From Carnobacterium funditum DSM 5970 (GTDB lineage Bacteria; Bacillota; Bacilli; Lactobacillales; Carnobacteriaceae), in assembly GCF_000744185.1 (NCBI RefSeq), contig NZ_JQLL01000001.1, positions 1,240,001 through 1,304,000 on the forward strand: DNA of 64,000 bases, in the 5' to 3' direction. Under the pieces are notes generated by a model, which saw nothing but the letters and a program-made list of their open reading frames with translations, was not told the DNA's origin and searched no databases. Both the position numbers and the translations under genes were made by a program. How positions within the stretch are numbered: the first letter of the stretch is position 1; every line of letters begins with the position of its first letter. Shown piece after piece: positions 49,098 to 59,001 of the stretch.

Positions 49098-51623
49098 TTA
49101 AACTTTTCCGTGACAGTTTTTGTATTTTTTACCACTGCCACATGGACAGGGGTCGTTGCGTCCTACTTTTGTTCCATCAACGGTTACTGGCTTTTTTTTT
49201 GCTTCTTTCACAACTTCACCATCACCAGCTGAACGAGCTGTCGTGCCTTTGGCTACTTGTTCTCTTTGTAAATTTTGCCGAATTTGAGACTTCATTAATA
49301 ATCTAGTGACATCATAGTCGATAGCAGCTATCATTTCTTCAAACAATCTGAATCCTTCTGTTTGGTACTCAACTAACGGATTCGATTGACCATACGCTAC
49401 TAAACCAATACCTTGACGCAATTGATCCATTGTATCAATGTGGTCTGTCCATTTGCTATCTACTACGCGTAAGATAACGACTTTTTCAAATTCTAATACT
49501 TGCTCTGTTCCGTTCAATTGTTGTTCTTTTTCAGCATAAATTTCTTTCGCTGCATCTAATAAGGTTGTCTGAATTTCAACTGTAGATTTGTTCTCTAAAT
49601 CAGCTAAACTCAAATCATCTGGATGAACAACTGTAGCATGTGCAAAATCTAAAATACTTTGGAGACTCCATTCTTCTTTAAGTCCTTGTGTGTGCAATTG
49701 AACCATACGATTAATGGCACGTTCCATCATGGGAATCGTTACTTTTTTCAAAGATTCTTGTTCCATAATAACTTCTAATCTTTGTTTGTACATAATTTCG
49801 CGTTGTTCACGCATGACGTCATCATATTGCAAGACATTTTTACGCGTGTCATAGTTATTTCCTTCAACACGTTTTTGGGCTGATTCAACTTGACGTGAGA
49901 TCATTTTGCTTTGGATTACTGCATCTTCATCTTGTACTTTCAAACGTTCAAGAACGGCTTGGATTCTTTCTGAGCCAAATCGTCTCATCAGGTCATCTTC
50001 TAGAGAAAGATAAAATTGTGTTACACCTGGATCTCCTTGACGTCCTGCACGTCCACGCAACTGGTTGTCAATACGTCTTGACTCATGACGTTCTGTCCCA
50101 ATGACACAAAGACCGCCAACCTCAATAACTCCTGCGCCTAATTTAATATCTGTTCCACGTCCTGCCATGTTGGTTGCAATTGTGATGGAACCTTTTTGTC
50201 CGGCATTTGTTATGATTTCAGCTTCTTTAAAATGATTTTTAGCGTTTAATACTTCATGTTTAATCTTCGCTTGTTTCAACAAACCCGATAATAATTCTGA
50301 TGTTTCAACAGCAACTGTCCCGACTAAAATAGGTTGCCCAGTAGCATGTCGCTCCTTGATTTCTTCAACAACTGCTTCAAACTTACTAATCAAAGAAGGA
50401 TACAACAAGTCCGGACGATCATCACGGATCAAAGGTTTATTCGTTGGAATAGCTACCACACTAATATTGTAAATCTCACGGAACTCTTCTTCTTCTGTTT
50501 TAGCTGTTCCGGTCATTCCAGCCAATTTTTTGTACATTCTAAAAAAGTTCTGAAACGTGATGTTTGCCATTGTTTTTGATTCATTTTGAATCGTTACGCC
50601 TTCTTTTGCTTCAATAGCTTGGTGCAACCCATCTGAGTAGCGGCGTCCTTCCATAATACGTCCAGTAAATTGATCAACAATCATGACTTTGTCATCTTGC
50701 ACAACATAATCGATATCAAATAACATGATGAAATTAGCACGCAAAGCTTGATCCAAATGATGCGTTAACGCTTGGTTTTCCACATCGTATAAGTTCTCTA
50801 CACGGAAAGTTTTTTCAGCTTTCTCCATTCCTACTTCAGTAAGAACAACCGTTTTTGATTGGACATCGATTGTGTAGTCTTCTTCTTCTTTCAATCCTTT
50901 TACAAAAAAATCTGAACGTGTATAAAGAGTAGTAGATTTTTCAGCTTGTCCTGAGATAATTAAAGGTGTTCTCGCTTCATCAATTAAAATAGAATCCACT
51001 TCATCGACAATGGCATAGTTTAATGGTCTTTGTACCATCTGTTCTTTGTAAACAACCATGTTATCTCTTAAATAGTCAAAACCCATTTCATTATTGGTGC
51101 TATACATAACATCAGCCAGATAAGCTTCACGTTTTTCTTCAGCTGATTTTGAATTTAAATTTAATCCCACAGTTAAGCCTAACCATTGGTATAATTCTCC
51201 CATTTCAACAGCATCCCGGCTAGCCAGATACTCATTGACGGTTACAACATGTGCACCTTCGCCTGTTAAAGCGTTTAGATAAACCGGCATTGTAGCGGTT
51301 AAGGTTTTACCTTCCCCTGTTTTCATTTCAGGAATATTTCCACGGTGCAACGTAACCCCCCCCATCAATTGAACATGGTAAGGATACAACCCAAGCACAC
51401 GCTTTGCGGCTTCACGGACAACTGCAAAAGCCTCAGGTAATAAGTCATCTAATGTTTTACCATTCTGATAACTTTGTTGAAATTCTGGTGTTTTAGCTTT
51501 TAACTCTTCGTCAGACAATGCGGAAATCTGATCAGCAAAGGTTTCAATCTGATCTGCCACTTTACTTAAACTCTTAAGTTCTTTTTTATCGTTTTCAACT
51601 AAATTACGCAAAAAATTTGCCAT
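49098..51623 (-). CDS. secA: Preprotein translocase ATPase SecA
   Basis: The motor that pushes unfolded preproteins through SecYEG. The 841-residue protein has Walker [15 protein letters not shown], the DEAD-like [20 protein letters not shown], the motif [16 protein letters not shown] and a C-terminal zinc-binding SEC-C tail ([17 protein letters not shown]) that binds SecB-like partners or lipids. It is single-gene here, between hpf and prfB, the usual Firmicutes order. Confidence 0.98.
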   Translation of the reverse strand: MANFLRNLVENDKKELKSLSKVADQIETFADQISALSDEELKAKTPEFQQSYQNGKTLDDLLPEAFAVVREAAKRVLGLYPYHVQLMGGVTLHRGNIPEMKTGEGKTLTATMPVYLNALTGEGAHVVTVNEYLASRDAVEMGELYQWLGLTVGLNLNSKSAEEKREAYLADVMYSTNNEMGFDYLRDNMVVYKEQMVQRPLNYAIVDEVDSILIDEARTPLIISGQAEKSTTLYTRSDFFVKGLKEEEDYTIDVQSKTVVLTEVGMEKAEKTFRVENLYDVENQALTHHLDQALRANFIMLFDIDYVVQDDKVMIVDQFTGRIMEGRRYSDGLHQAIEAKEGVTIQNESKTMANITFQNFFRMYKKLAGMTGTAKTEEEEFREIYNISVVAIPTNKPLIRDDRPDLLYPSLISKFEAVVEEIKERHATGQPILVGTVAVETSELLSGLLKQAKIKHEVLNAKNHFKEAEIITNAGQKGSITIATNMAGRGTDIKLGAGVIEVGGLCVIGTERHESRRIDNQLRGRAGRQGDPGVTQFYLSLEDDLMRRFGSERIQAVLERLKVQDEDAVIQSKMISRQVESAQKRVEGNNYDTRKNVLQYDDVMREQREIMYKQRLEVIMEQESLKKVTIPMMERAINRMVQLHTQGLKEEWSLQSILDFAHATVVHPDDLSLADLENKSTVEIQTTLLDAAKEIYAEKEQQLNGTEQVLEFEKVVILRVVDSKWTDHIDTMDQLRQGIGLVAYGQSNPLVEYQTEGFRLFEEMIAAIDYDVTRLLMKSQIRQNLQREQVAKGTTARSAGDGEVVKEAKKKPVTVDGTKVGRNDPCPCGSGKKYKNCHGKV

Positions 51624-51960
51624 TTACTTTTCTCCTCTTTTACTACTTTTTTCTAATTTATTTTTATTTTTGTTTTTTGATCTCATCTTTTTTCTATTCT
51701 ATTTAATAGGTTTAAACTTTGATTTTAGCTTTTGTCAACATTCTTATTAATTCTATCATTACTTATTCACAAATGAAACCTTTTTATATTCAAAACGCAT
51801 CTCTCATCGGGACTTATCTGATAAATAAAAAGCCAATTACTATCTATTAAACTTTCTTTATGTAACTTATATTATTTAGCATAAGTAAAAATAAATCTTG
51901 CAAGAAACTTAAAAAAGTTTCTTGCAAGATTTATTGGATTATTACAAATTGATTCCACTG
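51624..51960 (-). other. 337-bp hpf-secA intergenic region
   Basis: No gene is visible. It contains the hpf hairpin at 51890-51935 and a possible secA promoter with TTGACA at 51738-51733. The -10 17-18 bases downstream is poor, so the promoter is uncertain. Confidence 0.45.
51890..51935 (-). terminator. Long hairpin after hpf
   Basis: A perfect 21-bp stem (51890-51910 and 51915-51935, containing CTTGCAAGAAACTT) has an AAAA loop. The minus-strand tail is TTTTACTTATG, so termination is likely though the T-tract is short. The stem would also protect the mRNA 3' end. Confidence 0.7.
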
Positions 51961-52515
51961 TTAGTCTGTTTCGATTAAACCATATTTTCCATCTTTACGA
52001 GTATAAACAATGCTGGATCCGTTGGTTTCAGCATCTTCAAAGATAAAGAAGTTGTGACCTAACATATTCATTTGTAAAACAGCTTCTTCACTATCCATTG
52101 GTTTAAGTGATAAACGTTTTGTTCTAACGATTTCAATATCATTTTCAAGCTCATCTTCAAGATTTTCGTCTAGTAACTCTCCAGCTGGGACTCGCATATC
52201 AAAACCTTTTTCACGTGACTTACGGTTAATCTTGGTTTTGTATTTACGCATTTGTCTTTCTAGTTTATCAACGACTAGATCTACACTTCCATATAAATCA
52301 GGTGAGGTTTCTTCCGCACGTAAAACAAGATAAGGAAGCGGGATTGTTACCTCCACTTTCGCAGTTTTATCTGAATACGTTTTTAGGTTAACATGTGCTG
52401 TAGATTCAGGCACATCTGTAAAGTAACGTTCAATTTTGCCTACTTTTTTCTCGACATAACTACGAATTGCTGCGGTTACCTCGATATTTTCACCACGGAC
52501 ATTATATTTAAACAT
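51961..52515 (-). CDS. hpf: Long-form ribosome hibernation promoting factor
   Basis: Binds 30S subunits and pairs ribosomes into inactive 100S dimers in stationary phase. The 184-residue protein has the N-terminal HPF/YfiA domain (about 1-105, [20 protein letters not shown]) and the C-terminal dimerisation domain (about 125-184, [34 protein letters not shown]), which marks the long form. The ATG at 52515 follows AAAGGGGAGA; a GTG two codons earlier is less likely. Confidence 0.96.
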   Translation of the reverse strand: MFKYNVRGENIEVTAAIRSYVEKKVGKIERYFTDVPESTAHVNLKTYSDKTAKVEVTIPLPYLVLRAEETSPDLYGSVDLVVDKLERQMRKYKTKINRKSREKGFDMRVPAGELLDENLEDELENDIEIVRTKRLSLKPMDSEEAVLQMNMLGHNFFIFEDAETNGSSIVYTRKDGKYGLIETD

Positions 52516-52524
52516 AAACACTCT

Positions 52525-52626
52525 CCCCTTTCATCTGATTGTGTATCAGAATCAGCAACACCAGTCGGACCACTCAACTGGTGGTTTGCTTAATTCAATT
52601 ATATAGGATAGCGCTTTAATTAACAA
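52525..52626 (-). promoter_or_regulatory. hpf promoter and structured leader
   Basis: On the minus strand TTGTTA (52626-52621) and TATAAT (52603-52598) are 17 bases apart. The leader then contains two hairpins, CACCAGT/ACTGGTG and CTGATT/AATCAG, before the ribosome site. Confidence 0.6.
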
Positions 52627-52649
52627 ACAAAATAATTTATATTTTTCTT

Positions 52650-53351
52650 TTATCTAGCGATTGAGAACGTTTCAATTGTTGCAACATTTGCTTGTTGTAG
52701 TAATTCAGCTGCATGAAACATTGTTCTTCCAGTAGTATAGACGTCATCCATTAAAATAATTTGTTGATTTTTTAGTTGACTACAGAAGTTCTTATCTAGA
52801 ATAAACGGCTGTTTTGACTCTATCCGTCCTTTTCGATTTTTACTTGATTGTTTTTCTCCTGCTCCTATATGAACCAGAGCTGGCTGAAACTGAACTCCAG
52901 CAGATTTCATTAGTTCTTCTACTTGATTAAATCCTCGTAACTTCATACTCGTTTGGCTAATGGGTATTGGGATACACTGTTTATTTTTTTGATTTTTAGT
53001 ATTAAAATAGTTAGCAATATCTTGATCAAATAATTGTGCTAAACGATAATCGCCTTTGTATTTAAAATTTTCTAGCCATTCTCTTAAAAATAAATTGTAT
53101 TGAAAAAGAGCGGTATGCTTAAAAATATAATCAGGATATTCTTGTTTCCACTTTATACAATCTGAACACCATTCATTTTGCTTAGACATTATCCGACAAC
53201 AACCAAGACAAGTAAATTCATCAGCTAATTTCATCAATTTCAAATTACAAGACTGACAACGGTTACCAGACGTTAGCTTTTTGAAAAGCAATACATCTCT
53301 TAAAAGTAGTTTTTCCGTTTCTTGTTTACCACAACATAAGCAAGTCAGCAT
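52650..53351 (-). CDS. comFC: ComFC competence protein (phosphoribosyltransferase fold)
   Basis: The 233-residue protein has N-terminal paired cysteines for zinc (CLCC, CQSC, CLGC, CSDC) and a C-terminal phosphoribosyltransferase-type motif QIILMDDVYTTGRTMFHAAELL. It helps late steps of DNA uptake in natural transformation, probably with ComFA and DprA. It overlaps the comFA end by 7 bases. Intact comF genes show the pathway may be functional, but other com genes are outside the window. Confidence 0.92.
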   Translation of the reverse strand: MLTCLCCGKQETEKLLLRDVLLFKKLTSGNRCQSCNLKLMKLADEFTCLGCCRIMSKQNEWCSDCIKWKQEYPDYIFKHTALFQYNLFLREWLENFKYKGDYRLAQLFDQDIANYFNTKNQKNKQCIPIPISQTSMKLRGFNQVEELMKSAGVQFQPALVHIGAGEKQSSKNRKGRIESKQPFILDKNFCSQLKNQQIILMDDVYTTGRTMFHAAELLQQANVATIETFSIAR

Positions 53352-54691
53352 TTCTTAACTAATCCCCTTTCCGTTGCTAAGCGATTCATTTTTTTTATTT
53401 GACGCACGGCTCCTTTTAGTGCTCGTGTCTGGCCATAATAGAAAAATAAAACTGCTCCATTTGGAAAATCTTTATGCCTTCCTGCCCGTCCAGCAATTTG
53501 GACTAAAACAGATTCAGTAAACGTTCTATCTTCTGCTCCTAAAACGAACACATCAATATTCTTAAATGTCACGCCTCTTTCTAAAATAGTAGTTGTGAGA
53601 AGAAAGTCATATTTTTCTTGGCGCATCTGTATAATTTTTTCTTTTCTTTGAGGATCTTCTGCATAAACAGTCGTAAAAAGAGTTTCAGGAAATCGTATTT
53701 TTATTTGTACTGCTAGCTTTTGCATTAAGACAATATTTGGCAAAAAAACAAGAAATCTTCTTTTTTGCTTTAACATCTTTTTTAGGTAAGCGAAAAAAAC
53801 TCCAGTTGCTTTTTGTCGATTGATTTTTTTTTGCCAATCTCCACTCCATATTAATTGCGGTTCAGGCAGGGGATACCCATGATATCTTGCAGGAAGCATG
53901 GTTACAGCTAATTTTTTTTGCTGGATAGCACGTTGCATATCTTTACTGGGTGTAGCAGATAGAAAAATAAGCGAACCCTTTTCTTTTTTAGCTTTTTTAG
54001 CAGCATACTGCAAAGAACGATCTATATCAAAAGGAAAGGCATCTATCTCATCAATAATCAGTACATCAAAAGCTTGCTTGAATCTCAATAATTGATGAGT
54101 TGTAGCAATAACTAATTGAGTATATCGATAAGGTTCATCCGATCCGCCATATAAAATAGCTAGCGGAACACTCTGAAAAGCACTCTTCAAACGCGGGGCT
54201 AGTTCTAAACAAACATCTACTCGCGGAGAAGCAATGCACACTCTTTTTTTAGCTTGCAAGGCTAGCTCTATTCCCTTAAAAATCATTTCTGTTTTACCTG
54301 CACCAGCTACAGCCCAAATTAACCGTTCTCCACCTAAATGAATAGTCTCTATGATAGCCATTGATGCTTCTTTTTGCTGCTTTGATAGCTCACCCTTCCA
54401 AGTTAGTATAGGCGCTGTTAAAGAAGTAAATTGGTTTTGTTCTTTGGCCGTATATAATGTACTGCATCTCTTAATTTTACCCATCTGCAAACAATTAATG
54501 CAGTAGTAACAATCTTGTCCACAGGTACAAGGGGCAACCTGTCTTTTCTTACGATCACTTGTCCCGCATCGGCTACATTGAAGTTGACCATTCACTTCTT
54601 TAAATCCTTCTACTTGAGTGAGGCCCTCATTTTTCACTAAAGGCTCCGTTAGTTCTTGTATCAAAACTTCCCGTCCGCTTATTTCCAGCAT
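53345..54691 (-). CDS. comFA: ComFA, DNA-uptake ATPase/helicase
   Basis: The 448-residue superfamily 2 ATPase thought to power import of transforming single-stranded DNA. It has a four-cysteine-type zinc finger (about 38-75, CSRCG, CTCG, CYYC), Walker A WAVAGAGKTEM, Walker B VLIIDEIDAFPF, motif III FLSATPS, and the late helicase motif VLVQIAGRAGRH. It is intact and heads the comFA-comFC operon. Confidence 0.95.
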   Translation of the reverse strand: MLEISGREVLIQELTEPLVKNEGLTQVEGFKEVNGQLQCSRCGTSDRKKRQVAPCTCGQDCYYCINCLQMGKIKRCSTLYTAKEQNQFTSLTAPILTWKGELSKQQKEASMAIIETIHLGGERLIWAVAGAGKTEMIFKGIELALQAKKRVCIASPRVDVCLELAPRLKSAFQSVPLAILYGGSDEPYRYTQLVIATTHQLLRFKQAFDVLIIDEIDAFPFDIDRSLQYAAKKAKKEKGSLIFLSATPSKDMQRAIQQKKLAVTMLPARYHGYPLPEPQLIWSGDWQKKINRQKATGVFFAYLKKMLKQKRRFLVFLPNIVLMQKLAVQIKIRFPETLFTTVYAEDPQRKEKIIQMRQEKYDFLLTTTILERGVTFKNIDVFVLGAEDRTFTESVLVQIAGRAGRHKDFPNGAVLFFYYGQTRALKGAVRQIKKMNRLATERGLVKKC

Positions 54692-54740
54692 AAATGCTAT
54701 GCCCCTTTCTACCTACAAAATAAACGTACGCAAAAAAAAA

Positions 54741-54763
54741 ACAAAGCCGCCTTATCTGCTTTG
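54741..54763 (-). terminator. Terminator after the DegV gene
   Basis: ACAAAGC and GCTTTGT arms are followed by a run of T on the minus strand (54740-54732). It overlaps the last codons of the DegV gene and precedes comFA in neither direction, so it serves DegV. Confidence 0.6.
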
Positions 54764-55642
54764 TTTTTTTATCAAAACTGTTTCTATTTTAGTTTGGTCT
54801 TCTACCCAAGTCATCCCTAATGCTCCCTCACCTAAATGTGTTCCGATGACAGGACCAAAATAACTCGTTTCAAATCTCACTGTTGGATAATTCTCTTTCA
54901 ACTGTTTTCCCCAGATTGCTGCTTGTTCTTCTGCATTGCATTGAATGATCGTTGCCACAATTGGATAGCCGACTGATAAATCTTCTGTCAAAAGTTGTTC
55001 AATTCGCTTCAACGCTTTTTTTGTTGTTCTAATTTTTTCAAATACGACAATTTGCTTATTCTCAAAAAACAAGATCGGTTTAATTTTTAGCAATGAACCA
55101 ATTAGTGCTGAACCATTAGAAAGTCTTCCACCTCGTACTAAATGGTTTAAATCATCTACTAAAAAATAAGCTTTCATTGTTTTACGCATATTAGAAAACA
55201 CTTGGAAAATTTCTTCTACAGTACAGCCGTTTTCAGCTAATCGTGCAGCTTCTAAAGCGTAATAGCCTTGCGCAGCACAACTTAGTTCGGAATCAAAAGG
55301 ATAGATTGCGATATTCCCCATCATGGTAGCTACACTAACGACATTATCATAGGTCCCGCTAATTCCGCTTGACAAGTGAATACTTATAATGGCATCGTAG
55401 TCTTTTGCGAGCTCATCAAACAACGTAATGATTTGCCCAGTTGTCGGTTGGGAACTGGTTGGCAAAGCCTCCATGCTATTTATTTTTTTAAAAAATTCTT
55501 CATTCCCAATATCTACTTCTTCTACGTATGCAGTATTGTCTACTACGACTGAAAGTGGTAATTTATAAATTGAATGTTGTTCATACTGTTTTTCAGTCAG
55601 ATAAGACGTACTATCTGTAACTATTGCAATTTTCAATTTCAC
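54752..55642 (-). CDS. DegV-family fatty-acid-binding protein
   Basis: A DegV protein of about 296 residues. It begins KIAIVTDSTSYLTEKQ, with the conserved TSQPT (lipid carboxylate binding) and SIHLSSGISGTYDN. DegV (FakB-type) proteins carry fatty acids for phosphorylation by FakA and entry into phospholipid synthesis. The start is uncertain: a GTG at 55642 has AAGGCGAG upstream, an ATG at 55660 has a weaker site. The partner FakA is not in the window. Confidence 0.9.
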   Translation of the reverse strand: MKLKIAIVTDSTSYLTEKQYEQHSIYKLPLSVVVDNTAYVEEVDIGNEEFFKKINSMEALPTSSQPTTGQIITLFDELAKDYDAIISIHLSSGISGTYDNVVSVATMMGNIAIYPFDSELSCAAQGYYALEAARLAENGCTVEEIFQVFSNMRKTMKAYFLVDDLNHLVRGGRLSNGSALIGSLLKIKPILFFENKQIVVFEKIRTTKKALKRIEQLLTEDLSVGYPIVATIIQCNAEEQAAIWGKQLKENYPTVRFETSYFGPVIGTHLGEGALGMTWVEDQTKIETVLIKKQSR

Positions 55643-55929
55643 ACCACTCGCCTTTTTCATTTTTATCTCTTTTGATTTATCTCTTCTATACAATTACAGA
55701 GTATAACACAATCTAAGTGGTCTGAAGAATAAAAAGTAAAATTTAAGTGATCGTTCACAATGACTAGTTTTCATAACCATTCGTTGTCTTATACTGAATC
55801 ATACACAACTGTTAACTCTTGTTGATTCCTATTACTCACGGTAAACTAAAATGGAATAAGGGATAAATCTAATTCGCTAGTCGTTATAAAAAGTAGTAAA
55901 ATGAATTATTTAAAAAAGGAGACACTACC

Positions 55930-56580
55930 ATGATTAAACACTATTACACTATCGCAAGAGACGGCGTCGTTGAAACTGAAGTAAAAAAATCTCGCTTTAT
56001 CTGCCACCTGAAAAGAGTGTCTAGCGAAGCTGAAGCACAAGAATACATACAAATGATAAAAAAAGAACACTGGAAAGCCACCCATAACTGTGTAGCCTAT
56101 TTAATTGGAGACTATAATGACGTTCAACGTGCTTATGATGATGGAGAGCCTAGTGGAACAGCTGGGGTACCCATGCTTGAAGTCTTAAAAAAACAAGAGG
56201 TTAAATATATTCTCGCCGTGGTTACACGTTATTTTGGCGGAACTAAATTAGGAGCTGGTGGACTTATTCGTGCTTACGGAAAGTCAGTCAGCCTGGCTTT
56301 AGAAGAAATTGGTATTGTTTCAAGAAATCTACAAGTTCAAATTTCTGTGACAGTTAGTTACTCTGCTTCTGGAAAATTAGAAAACAACCTTAAAGAATCA
56401 CCCTATACCCTTGTAGATATTCTCTATACACATCAAGTTACATTTATTTGTTCAGTCGATGAAGAAAAAGTAGATGACTTTAAAAAAGAATTGACCAATT
56501 GGTTGAACGGACAAGTCGAATTTGAAGAAGGAAAGATGAGTTACCAAGAATCAAAACGGTTAAACCGAAGCAATCCTTAA
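55930..56580 (+). CDS. YigZ/IMPACT family protein
   Basis: The 216-residue protein has the N-terminal UPF0029 domain, with KKSRFICHLKRV, THNCVAYLIGD, DDGEPSGTAGVPMLE and RYFGGTKLGAGGLIRAYG, and the shorter C-terminal DUF1949 domain. Homologs include yeast YIH1, a regulator of Gcn2; the bacterial function is not settled. AAAAGGAG precedes the ATG. It is the first gene of a short plus-strand stretch, with the LCP gene 105 bases on. Confidence 0.9.
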   Translation: MIKHYYTIARDGVVETEVKKSRFICHLKRVSSEAEAQEYIQMIKKEHWKATHNCVAYLIGDYNDVQRAYDDGEPSGTAGVPMLEVLKKQEVKYILAVVTRYFGGTKLGAGGLIRAYGKSVSLALEEIGIVSRNLQVQISVTVSYSASGKLENNLKESPYTLVDILYTHQVTFICSVDEEKVDDFKKELTNWLNGQVEFEEGKMSYQESKRLNRSNP

Positions 56581-56685
56581 GAAAATCATATATTTTTAAA
56601 GAAACTGTTAGAATTCTTTTTGTTGTGATAAAATGAATAAGAACTTTTTTTAACAACTTACTCTAGAGATTATAGGAGAATTATT

Positions 56686-57735
56686 TTGAAAAATAAAAAA
56701 AACACACACTTGAGTACAAGTCGTTCTAATAGAAAAAAAAAATCTAAGCTTGTTTTTTGGCTTTTGTTGCCGCTTATGTTGCTCATCTTAGCAGCTGCTG
56801 TCTATTCTGCTAAATTATATGCAACGGCTCAAAAAGCTGTTGATTCATCTTATCATACTCTGCAACGGGAAAATGACATAAAAGTTAATCCGTTAGACGA
56901 GACCACTTCTATTCTATTGATGGGCATTGATGATACTGAGAGCCGAAATTTAGGTAGTGCTAGAACCGATTCTTTAATCTATATGACCATTGACCCAAAT
57001 AAACACGTCGTCAATATGGTCAGTATCCCTCGCGATACTTACACAGATATTATCTACCAAGAACAAACCTACGAAAAAGATAAAATTAATGCTGCATATT
57101 CTAAAGGGGAAGAACAAGCTACCATAGAATCAGTAGAAAATCTTCTAGACGTTCCGATTCATTATTATATGACATTTAACTTTGATGCTTTCCTAGAAAT
57201 CATTGATGCCTTAGATGGGATTGAAGTAGATGTTCCGATTACTTTCTCTGAACAAAATGCTGAAGGAACACTAGATAAAATCCATCTTGAAAAAGGATTG
57301 CAAACACTTAATGGTGAAGAAGCTCTAGCGTTGGCAAGAACCAGAAAGATCGACAACGATGTTAAACGTGGTGAAAGACAGCAATTACTCATCCAAGCTA
57401 TTACTGATAAAGCTTTAAAAGTTGGTTCCATCACAAAATATTCTGATGCTATTACGTCTGTAGGTAAAAACATGCGTACTGATATTCGTTTTAATGATAT
57501 GCTTGGTATTGCTCAGACAGGACTTGATGGAAAATATAAATTTGAGAACTATGTCTTCGATTGGACCGATTTCACTTCGAACGGTGCAAGTATGGTAGAA
57601 CTTTATCCTGATAGTTTAGATTTTATTAGCCATCGCTTACGAGTATCCTTAGGTTTAGATTCTGTTGATAACCGGGACGAACTAGACTACACTTTCCAAA
57701 CAAATGGCTTATCAAATTATTCCGGCAGCAACTAA
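56686..57735 (+). CDS. LytR-CpsA-Psr (LCP) family wall-polymer transferase 1
   Basis: The 349-residue enzyme attaches teichoic acids or other polymers to peptidoglycan from an undecaprenyl-phosphate carrier. It has a basic cytoplasmic tail, one transmembrane helix (about 24-46), and an extracellular LCP domain with SILLMGIDDTE, RTDSLIYMTI, SIPRDTYTDI and ALARTRKIDNDVKRGERQQ, whose Asp and Arg residues bind the pyrophosphate. The start codon is TTG with AGGAG 7 bases upstream; no ATG fits. Confidence 0.93.
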   Translation: MKNKKNTHLSTSRSNRKKKSKLVFWLLLPLMLLILAAAVYSAKLYATAQKAVDSSYHTLQRENDIKVNPLDETTSILLMGIDDTESRNLGSARTDSLIYMTIDPNKHVVNMVSIPRDTYTDIIYQEQTYEKDKINAAYSKGEEQATIESVENLLDVPIHYYMTFNFDAFLEIIDALDGIEVDVPITFSEQNAEGTLDKIHLEKGLQTLNGEEALALARTRKIDNDVKRGERQQLLIQAITDKALKVGSITKYSDAITSVGKNMRTDIRFNDMLGIAQTGLDGKYKFENYVFDWTDFTSNGASMVELYPDSLDFISHRLRVSLGLDSVDNRDELDYTFQTNGLSNYSGSN

Positions 57736-57743
57736 TCCTGCAA

Positions 57744-57787
57744 AAAACACCAAACTCTCTTTTTATAGGAGAATTCGGTGTTTTTTT
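57744..57787. terminator. Bidirectional terminator between LCP 1 and tagO
   Basis: AAAACACC and GGTGTTTT arms with an inner CTC/GAG pairing have T-runs on both strands, between convergent genes. Confidence 0.75.
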
Positions 57788-58874
57788 ATTCTTTTTTATT
57801 GAGATTCTTTGCAAATTTCCTCATTCTATTTAGGAATGGTTTACTGTCTTTTCCAACCAATCCAATAGACTCCACAAACAACTCCAAACCAAATAGTGAA
57901 CCGATTGTTAAGAAAACAGATCCCCATAGAGTTGATACTGGATATATCAGGGCGATGACCGAAAAGATAGCTGCTAAGCAGTAGATGGCCAAAACGGTTT
58001 GACGATGTGTTAAGCCTAATCCCATCAATTGGTGATGCAGATGCATCTTATCTGCACTCGAAATAGGTTTCTTGTTTAGATATCGCCTGATTATAGCATA
58101 GACAGTATCTGTGATAGGAATTCCTAAAATAACAATAGGAATAATCAACGTAATCAGCGTTGCATTTTTCAATCCTTGTAAAGACATTACGGCAATCATA
58201 AATCCTATAAATAATGCACCTGTATCTCCAAGAAAGATTCGTGCGGGATAAAAATTATAGGGTAAAAATCCAGCTAAAGCGCCTACTAAGACGAAAATCA
58301 TAATAGATACGACGGCATTTTCGACCGTTAAGAAAAAATAACCAATAATCCCCATTGTTGTTAAAGCAATCATAGACACACCCGTTGCAAGACCATCTAA
58401 TCCATCAATCAAATTAACCGCATTTGTAATCGCTAGAATCCAGAGAATCGTAACCGGTAAACTAAAAATCCCCATCGACCATGATCCAATAAAAGGTAAC
58501 GTTATGATATCTATTTTGATATCAGCAACAAAATAAATAATCAATGCGGCCAAAGTAATGCCGATTATTTTCATTTTTGGAGTTATTTCTATCAAATCAT
58601 CCATTATACCTGTCGCTAATACCACTGTGGCCCCTAAAAAAGTTGGCATAACTTGCCAAAAGGGTATCGGTAGTATAAAGAACAGAGCAAAGAAGAAAGA
58701 TAGATAAACAGCTAGTCCGCCTAAAGTTGGGACTTCTTTTAGATTTATTCTTCTTTCACCTGGTTCATCAACTGCTCTGATTTTTAATGCGAACTTCCTG
58801 ACAAAAGGTGTTAATATCAAAGAAAAAATGGCAGTCGCTACACAAGTAACGATAACGATAAACATATCATACAT
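57786..58874 (-). CDS. tagO: UDP-GlcNAc:undecaprenyl-phosphate GlcNAc-1-phosphate transferase (TagO/WecA)
   Basis: Starts wall teichoic acid and related polymers on the lipid carrier. The 362-residue protein has about eleven helices and the family motifs GIMDDLIE (catalytic Asp pair), NAVNLIDGLDGLATG, FLGDTGALFIGF and the C-terminal KMHLHHQLMGLGLTHRQ (HxHH carbohydrate motif). It lies between two LCP genes whose products attach the finished polymers. Confidence 0.95.
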   Translation of the reverse strand: MYDMFIVIVTCVATAIFSLILTPFVRKFALKIRAVDEPGERRINLKEVPTLGGLAVYLSFFFALFFILPIPFWQVMPTFLGATVVLATGIMDDLIEITPKMKIIGITLAALIIYFVADIKIDIITLPFIGSWSMGIFSLPVTILWILAITNAVNLIDGLDGLATGVSMIALTTMGIIGYFFLTVENAVVSIMIFVLVGALAGFLPYNFYPARIFLGDTGALFIGFMIAVMSLQGLKNATLITLIIPIVILGIPITDTVYAIIRRYLNKKPISSADKMHLHHQLMGLGLTHRQTVLAIYCLAAIFSVIALIYPVSTLWGSVFLTIGSLFGLELFVESIGLVGKDSKPFLNRMRKFAKNLNKKE

Positions 58875-59001
58875 ACAAAAAAACCTACCTTTAATTCCTA
58901 TTTAGATTTAATTATACAAAGTTAATCTAGATAATACAATTGCATTATAACAGTTAATCCACTACACTAATAGAAAACATTATAGATATAGGAGAAAAAT
59001 C